A stretch of DNA of 64,000 nt from Parvibaculum sp049671045 (GTDB lineage Bacteria; Pseudomonadota; Alphaproteobacteria; Parvibaculales; Parvibaculaceae). Position 1 is the stretch's first letter; every line of letters starts with the position of its first letter. Below are positions 59,886-64,000 of this stretch, piece after piece. The notes below the pieces were generated by a model. It was not told the DNA's origin. It ran no database searches and saw only the letters and a program-made list of their open reading frames with translations. The stretch is from assembly GCF_049671045.1 (NCBI RefSeq), contig NZ_JBATUH010000111.1, positions 10,124-74,123 of the forward strand. The letters run 5' to 3'. The position numbers were made by a program, and so were the translations under genes.

Positions 59886-60740
59886 CTAGCTGCGCGACGT
59901 TCCGCCGGGCTTCAGCGCGCGCGCCGCGTGCGCCCCCTCGGGATTGTGAACCGTCTGCGTGGGATAGGGGATGGTGATGCCTTCCCTGTCGAAGCGCTCC
60001 TTCACGGCGCGGGTGAGGTCGAATTTGACCGGCCAGTAATCCGCCGTGCATGTCCAGACGCGCAGCAGCATGTCGACCGAGCTTTGCCCGAGCGCATTAA
60101 CCGCGATGAGGGGCTCGGGCTCGGCGAGCACGCGATTGTCGGCGGCGATGACGTCGCGCATGGCGGCCATCGCCGCGCCGATGTCGTCATCGTAGGAAAT
60201 GCCGAAGATGAGATCGATCCGGCGCGTCGGGTGATGGCTGTAATTCTTGACCGCCTGCCCCCACACGCTCGCATTGGGAACGATGATCTGCACATTGTCG
60301 GAGGTGGCGAGCTCGGTCGTGAAGAGCGTGAGTTCCTTCACTGTGCCCGCGACGCCGCCGATCTCGACATACTGGCCGGCGCGGAACGGGCGGAAGATGA
60401 GCAGCATCACGCCCGCCGCGACATTGGAAAGCGTTCCCTGTAGCGCCAGGCCGACGGCAAGGCCGGCCGCGCCCAGCATGGCGATGAGGCTCGTCGTCTG
60501 AACGCCGAACTTCGCCAGCACGGCGAGGATGGTGAAGGCGAGCACCGCATAGCGGGCGAGGCTGCCGAAAAACCCCTGAAGCGTCGCGTCGATGAGCGGC
60601 GTGCGCCGAAGGGCAGCCACCGTCCATTGATACGCCTTGCCCGAGAACCAGAGCCCGGCGACGAAGATGAACAGGGCCGAGGCGAAATTGACCCCGTGTT
60701 CGACGAGATAGGGGAAGAAGGCGTTCAATTCCATGACCAT
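59886..60740 (-). CDS. MscS-family mechanosensitive ion channel
   Basis: The 284-residue protein has three N-terminal helices; the third is the MscS pore: MLGAAGLAVGLALQGTLSNVAAG with the conserved Gly/Ala packing, followed by FRPFRAGQYVEIGGVAGTVKEL and IIVPNASVWG of the beta domain. It opens under hypo-osmotic stress. The start at 60740 lacks a clear ribosome site; 60734 is an alternative. It is divergent from the DEXH helicase gene. Confidence 0.92.
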   Translation of the reverse strand: MVMELNAFFPYLVEHGVNFASALFIFVAGLWFSGKAYQWTVAALRRTPLIDATLQGFFGSLARYAVLAFTILAVLAKFGVQTTSLIAMLGAAGLAVGLALQGTLSNVAAGVMLLIFRPFRAGQYVEIGGVAGTVKELTLFTTELATSDNVQIIVPNASVWGQAVKNYSHHPTRRIDLIFGISYDDDIGAAMAAMRDVIAADNRVLAEPEPLIAVNALGQSSVDMLLRVWTCTADYWPVKFDLTRAVKERFDREGITIPYPTQTVHNPEGAHAARALKPGGTSRS

Positions 60741-60886
60741 GTCGGGAGGCAATTGGGGGGAAATAGAATTCACGCGCGTACAGTCTCCTGAATGGGCTCC
60801 TGATCGGGGCCGCCCTGTTTGACAGGAACGCGGCCCGGCCCTTTGGCGCAGTTTCCCATTTTCGGCCGCCAAGGGAAACGTGCTTG

Positions 60887-63496
60887 ATGCGGCGGGCGGG
60901 AGGCGGACGCTATAGTCGCCCGATGAAGCGACATGCGATTGGAGCGCCCGGTCCCGGCCATCGTCGTGAGGAGCCCGGCCACCCGCCTCTCCCGGCACGT
61001 TTCGAGCAATGGTTCGCCGCGCGCGGCTGGACGCCGCGCCCGCATCAGCTCGCGCTGATGGACCTCGCCCGGCAGGGCAAATCGGTTCTGCTCATCGCGC
61101 CGACGGGCGCGGGCAAGACCCTGGCCGGGTTTCTGCCGAGCCTCGCCGAGCTTTCCGCGCTGAAGGAGCGAAGGGGCAGGCTGCATACGCTCTATATCTC
61201 GCCCCTCAAGGCGCTTGCGGTCGACGTGAAGCGCAATCTCGAAACGCCGGTCGCCGAAATGGGCCTCGGCGTCGCCATCGAAACGCGCACCGGCGACACG
61301 CCCGCGAACCGCCGCCAGCGGCAGCGCCGCGAGCCGCCCGACATTCTGATGACGACGCCCGAGCAACTGGCATTGCTGCTTTCCTATCCCGATGCGGCGG
61401 AAATGTTCGGCGGGCTTGCCTGCGTCGTGCTCGACGAATTGCATGCGCTGGCGAATTCGAAGCGCGGCGATCTTCTGTCGCTCGATCTTGCGCGCCTCTC
61501 GCGCCTCGCTCCGGGCCTGCGCCGCGTGGGGCTGTCGGCGACCGTCGCCGAGCCCGAGGAATTGCGCCGCTATCTGATGCCGCAGCCAGCGGGCGGAGAG
61601 GCGCTGAGCGAGATCGTCGTCGCGCCGCCCGGCGCCCGGCCCGAGATCGGCATACTCGTGCCCGCAGGGCCGGAGGATGGGAGCGACGGGCAGGACCGCA
61701 TCCCCTGGTCGGGGCATTCGGCGCGCCACGCCCTGCCGCTCGTCTATGACGCGATCAGGAAGAACAGGACCACACTCGTCTTCGTCAATACGCGCAGCCA
61801 GGCCGAATTCGCCTTTCAGGAGCTTTGGCGGCTGAACGAGGATGGGCTCGCCATCGCGCTTCATCACGGCTCGCTGGCGCCCGAGCAGCGGCGAAAGGTC
61901 GAGGCCGCCATGGCGGCAGGCAGCTTGCGCGCCGTGGTCTGCACCTCGACGCTCGATCTCGGCATCGACTGGGGTGAGGTCGATCTCGTCGTCTGCCTCG
62001 GCGCGCCGAAGGGCGCAAGCCGCCTCGCGCAGCGGATCGGCCGCGCGAACCACCGCCTCGATGAGCCGAGCCGGGCGCTGCTCGTGCCCGCCAACCGTTT
62101 CGAGGTTCTCGAATGCGAGGCCGCGCGCGTCGCGACCATCGAAGGCGCGCAGGACGGGCGCATCCGCCGCGAGGGCGCGCTCGACGTGCTTGCGCAGCAT
62201 GTTCTCGGCCGCGCCTGCTCGGAGCCCTTCGATCCGGCGGAGCTATACGGCGAGGTGCGCGAGGCCGCGCCCTATCGCCACCTCTCGCGCAAGGATTTCG
62301 ACGATGTCGTCGCCTTCGTCGCGACGGGCGGCTATGCGCTCAGGACCTATGATCGCTATGCGCGGCTGCGGCCCAATGCGCCCATGACGGGCGACATGCG
62401 CCTCAGGCCCGCATCGCCCCGCGTCGTGCAGCAATATCGCATGAATGTCGGCACCATCGTCGAAGCGCCGATGATGAAGGTGCGGCTCATCCGGCAGGGG
62501 CGGCGGCCGCGCAGCGCATATGGGGGCCATGTGCTGGGCGAGGTCGAGGAATATTTCGTCGATCAGCTTGTGCAGGGAGACACGTTTCTCTTCGCGGGCC
62601 ATCTGCTGCGCTTCGAGGGACTGGGCGAAACGGAAGCGCTCGTCACCCGCGCCGAAGGCGGCGATCCCATGATCCCGTCCTATTATGGCGGCAAGTTTCC
62701 TCTCTCGACCTTTCTCGCCGGTCGCGTGCGGCACATGCTCGCGCATCGCGAAGAACAGAAATATCTGCCGGCGCAGGTGAAGGAATGGCTGCGGATGCAG
62801 GAATGGCGCTCCCTTCTGCCGAAGGAGGGCGAGCTGCTGGTCGAGACGTTTCCGCGCGGCGACAGGTTCTATCTCGTCTGCTATCCCTTCGAGGGCCGCC
62901 TCGCGCATCAGACGCTCGGCATGCTGCTCACGCGCAGGCTCGATCGCGAGGGCGCGCGGCCCATGGGCTTCATCGCCTCGGAATATGCGCTAGCCATCTG
63001 GTCGCTGCGCGATGTGGGCCTCATGGCCGAGCGCGGCGCCTTGCCGCTCTCGCGCCTCCTGGATGAGGACATGCTGGGTGACGATCTCGAAAGCTGGCTT
63101 GCGGAATCGAACCTTCTGAAGCGCACCTTCCGCGATTGCGCGATCATTGCCGGGCTCATCGAGCGGCGTTATCCCGGCCAGGAGAAGACGGGCAGGCAGG
63201 TGACCTTCTCATCGGACCTCATCTACAATGTGCTGCGCGAGCACGAACCCGATCACATTCTGCTGCGCGCGACCTGGAACGACGCGGCAGCGGGCCTTCT
63301 CGATGTCGCGCGCGTCGGCGACATGCTGAGGCGCATCCGGGGAAAGATCGTGCTGAAGAGGCTCGACCGCGTTTCGCCGCTTGCCGTGCCGGTCCTGCTC
63401 GACATCGGCAAGGAGCGCGTCGATGGCGAGGCGAGCGAGGCGCTGCTCCACGAGGCGGCGGACAAACTCATCGAAGAGGCGACACGTCTTGTTTGA
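60887..63496 (+). CDS. Ligase-associated DNA damage response DEXH-box helicase (Lhr-like)
   Basis: This superfamily 2 helicase has 869 residues. Walker A is IAPTGAGKTLAGF (74-78), then TLYISPLKALAVDVKRNL, MTTPEQLALLLS, VVLDELHAL (near 186), LSATVAEPE, the motor VFVNTRSQAE, STLDLGIDWGEVDLVV and QRIGRANHR. The C-terminal part is the Lhr-core extension. With pdeM directly downstream it forms the ligase-associated DNA damage response module that in many bacteria also includes a DNA ligase and an exonuclease. The ATG at 60887 has AAGGGAAA upstream; a later start at 60923 is possible. Confidence 0.92.
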   Translation: MRRAGGGRYSRPMKRHAIGAPGPGHRREEPGHPPLPARFEQWFAARGWTPRPHQLALMDLARQGKSVLLIAPTGAGKTLAGFLPSLAELSALKERRGRLHTLYISPLKALAVDVKRNLETPVAEMGLGVAIETRTGDTPANRRQRQRREPPDILMTTPEQLALLLSYPDAAEMFGGLACVVLDELHALANSKRGDLLSLDLARLSRLAPGLRRVGLSATVAEPEELRRYLMPQPAGGEALSEIVVAPPGARPEIGILVPAGPEDGSDGQDRIPWSGHSARHALPLVYDAIRKNRTTLVFVNTRSQAEFAFQELWRLNEDGLAIALHHGSLAPEQRRKVEAAMAAGSLRAVVCTSTLDLGIDWGEVDLVVCLGAPKGASRLAQRIGRANHRLDEPSRALLVPANRFEVLECEAARVATIEGAQDGRIRREGALDVLAQHVLGRACSEPFDPAELYGEVREAAPYRHLSRKDFDDVVAFVATGGYALRTYDRYARLRPNAPMTGDMRLRPASPRVVQQYRMNVGTIVEAPMMKVRLIRQGRRPRSAYGGHVLGEVEEYFVDQLVQGDTFLFAGHLLRFEGLGETEALVTRAEGGDPMIPSYYGGKFPLSTFLAGRVRHMLAHREEQKYLPAQVKEWLRMQEWRSLLPKEGELLVETFPRGDRFYLVCYPFEGRLAHQTLGMLLTRRLDREGARPMGFIASEYALAIWSLRDVGLMAERGALPLSRLLDEDMLGDDLESWLAESNLLKRTFRDCAIIAGLIERRYPGQEKTGRQVTFSSDLIYNVLREHEPDHILLRATWNDAAAGLLDVARVGDMLRRIRGKIVLKRLDRVSPLAVPVLLDIGKERVDGEASEALLHEAADKLIEEATRLV

Positions 63497-63500
63497 GGGG

Positions 63501-64000
63501 ATGGAAAAGGCGAGGGACGAGCACCTTCATGCGGCGCCAGCGCTGCGCGTCTGTGGCGCGGACCTCATCGTCCTGCCCGAAGGCGCGGTCTGGTGGGCGG
63601 CCGAACGCATGCTCGTCGTGGCCGATCTTCATCTCGAAAAGGGCTCCGCCTACGCCGCAAGGGGAATTGCGCTTCCGCCTTACGATACGCGCGCGACGCT
63701 TTCCCGCCTCGAAGTGCTGATCGGGCGGTTCCGCCCCTCGCGCCTCGTCGCGCTCGGCGACAGCTTCCATGACGGCGAGGCCGAGGCGCGCATGGGCGCC
63801 GAGGACGCAGCCATGCTAGCGCGGCTGACGCGCCGCGCGGACTGGATCTGGATCGCGGGCAATCACGACCCCCGCCCCTCGCGGAAATTCGGCGGCACGG
63901 TGCGGGAGGAATTGCGCGCAGGCCCTCTCACCTTCCGCCATGAGCCCCGGCCCGCGCCCGCCCCCGGCGAGATCGCGGGGCACCTTCATCCCTGCGCGGC
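63501..64000 (+). CDS. pdeM: Ligase-associated DNA damage response endonuclease PdeM (partial)
   Basis: The frame is open to the window edge (about 166 residues; the C-terminus is missing). It is a calcineurin-like metallophosphoesterase: LVVADLHLEKGSAYAARG (first metal pair), ALGDSFHDG, WIAGNHDPRP and EIAGHLHPC, which complete the two-metal site. It is named by its position directly after the ligase-associated helicase, 4 bases past that stop. An in-frame TTG at 63489 overlapping the helicase is an alternative start. Confidence 0.9.
   Translation, partial: MEKARDEHLHAAPALRVCGADLIVLPEGAVWWAAERMLVVADLHLEKGSAYAARGIALPPYDTRATLSRLEVLIGRFRPSRLVALGDSFHDGEAEARMGAEDAAMLARLTRRADWIWIAGNHDPRPSRKFGGTVREELRAGPLTFRHEPRPAPAPGEIAGHLHPCA

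Noticed and set aside
1..64000. CRISPR array, insertion sequences, rRNA operon
   Set aside because: I saw no regularly spaced repeats, no transposase motifs with terminal repeats and no rRNA sequence in the window.

Overview
This window looks like a chromosomal segment of a GC-rich alphaproteobacterium. The markers are gcrA (a cell-cycle regulator restricted to Alphaproteobacteria), a class I lysyl-tRNA synthetase, a double-length dCTP deaminase, a SAM-II riboswitch in front of metZ, and a phoR/phoU/phoB group. Many genes concern acyl-CoA and lipid turnover: an acyl-CoA dehydrogenase, a dienoyl-CoA reductase-like SDR, a fatty acyl reductase, malonyl-CoA synthetase, paired thioesterases and esterases. 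That would fit a Parvibaculum-like lipid or hydrocarbon degrader, but the genus is only an inference. I see no prophage, insertion sequence, CRISPR array or rRNA. The genes are dense and mostly housekeeping, so most of the novelty lies in intergenic regulatory structure.

Layout. 1-3544: tamB (cut by the window edge) and tamA, outer-membrane assembly. 3621-9016: a TetR regulator, a formylglycine-generating enzyme with a Cys-type sulfatase, an alpha/beta hydrolase and an SDR. Two similar palindromes link the TetR gene to the sulfatase promoter. 9207-13563: acyl-CoA dehydrogenase, then phoR, a Pho-box-like site, phoU and phoB, with no pst genes between. 13571-16490: OYE-family reductase, gcrA with a perfect DnaA box and GANTC sites upstream, and an ABC-2 permease. 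16491-21821: argD-argF-hslO-lipoprotein operon behind a long structured leader, facing argE. 21891-25805: fatty acyl reductase, apaG, and metZ under a SAM-II riboswitch with an attenuator. 26218-31614: dcd, an LrgA/LrgB pair, a radical SAM enzyme, a DUF2804 protein, tRNA-Gly(CCC) and a DUF4242 protein.

31742-35087: two-component system plus PepSY protein, divergent from a second PepSY protein plus cytochrome b561, with a direct-repeat site between. 35196-43224: malonyl-CoA synthetase, single-domain response regulator, GT2 glycosyltransferase with a GspE_N/MshEN-like module, solute-binding protein, SixA phosphatase, sterol desaturase-family hydroxylase, a secreted protein and a TerB-like protein. 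43257-49942: DinG-like Fe-S helicase, a histidine kinase with a His-less Hpt-like tail, and lysK. 50041-54423: TPR protein, S24/HTH repressor with its own inverted repeat, DUF952, pyrD, arsC-like gene and two thioesterases. 54800-64000: TetR with HSL-type esterase, Mn2+ riboswitch with a GDT1-type manganese exporter, quinone reductase, dienoyl-CoA reductase-like SDR, small membrane protein, MscS channel, and the ligase-associated DNA damage response pair (DEXH helicase and pdeM, the latter cut by the window end).

Start codons were chosen by Shine-Dalgarno quality, signal peptide position and family length. All motif calls were made by eye; no database search or folding program was run.
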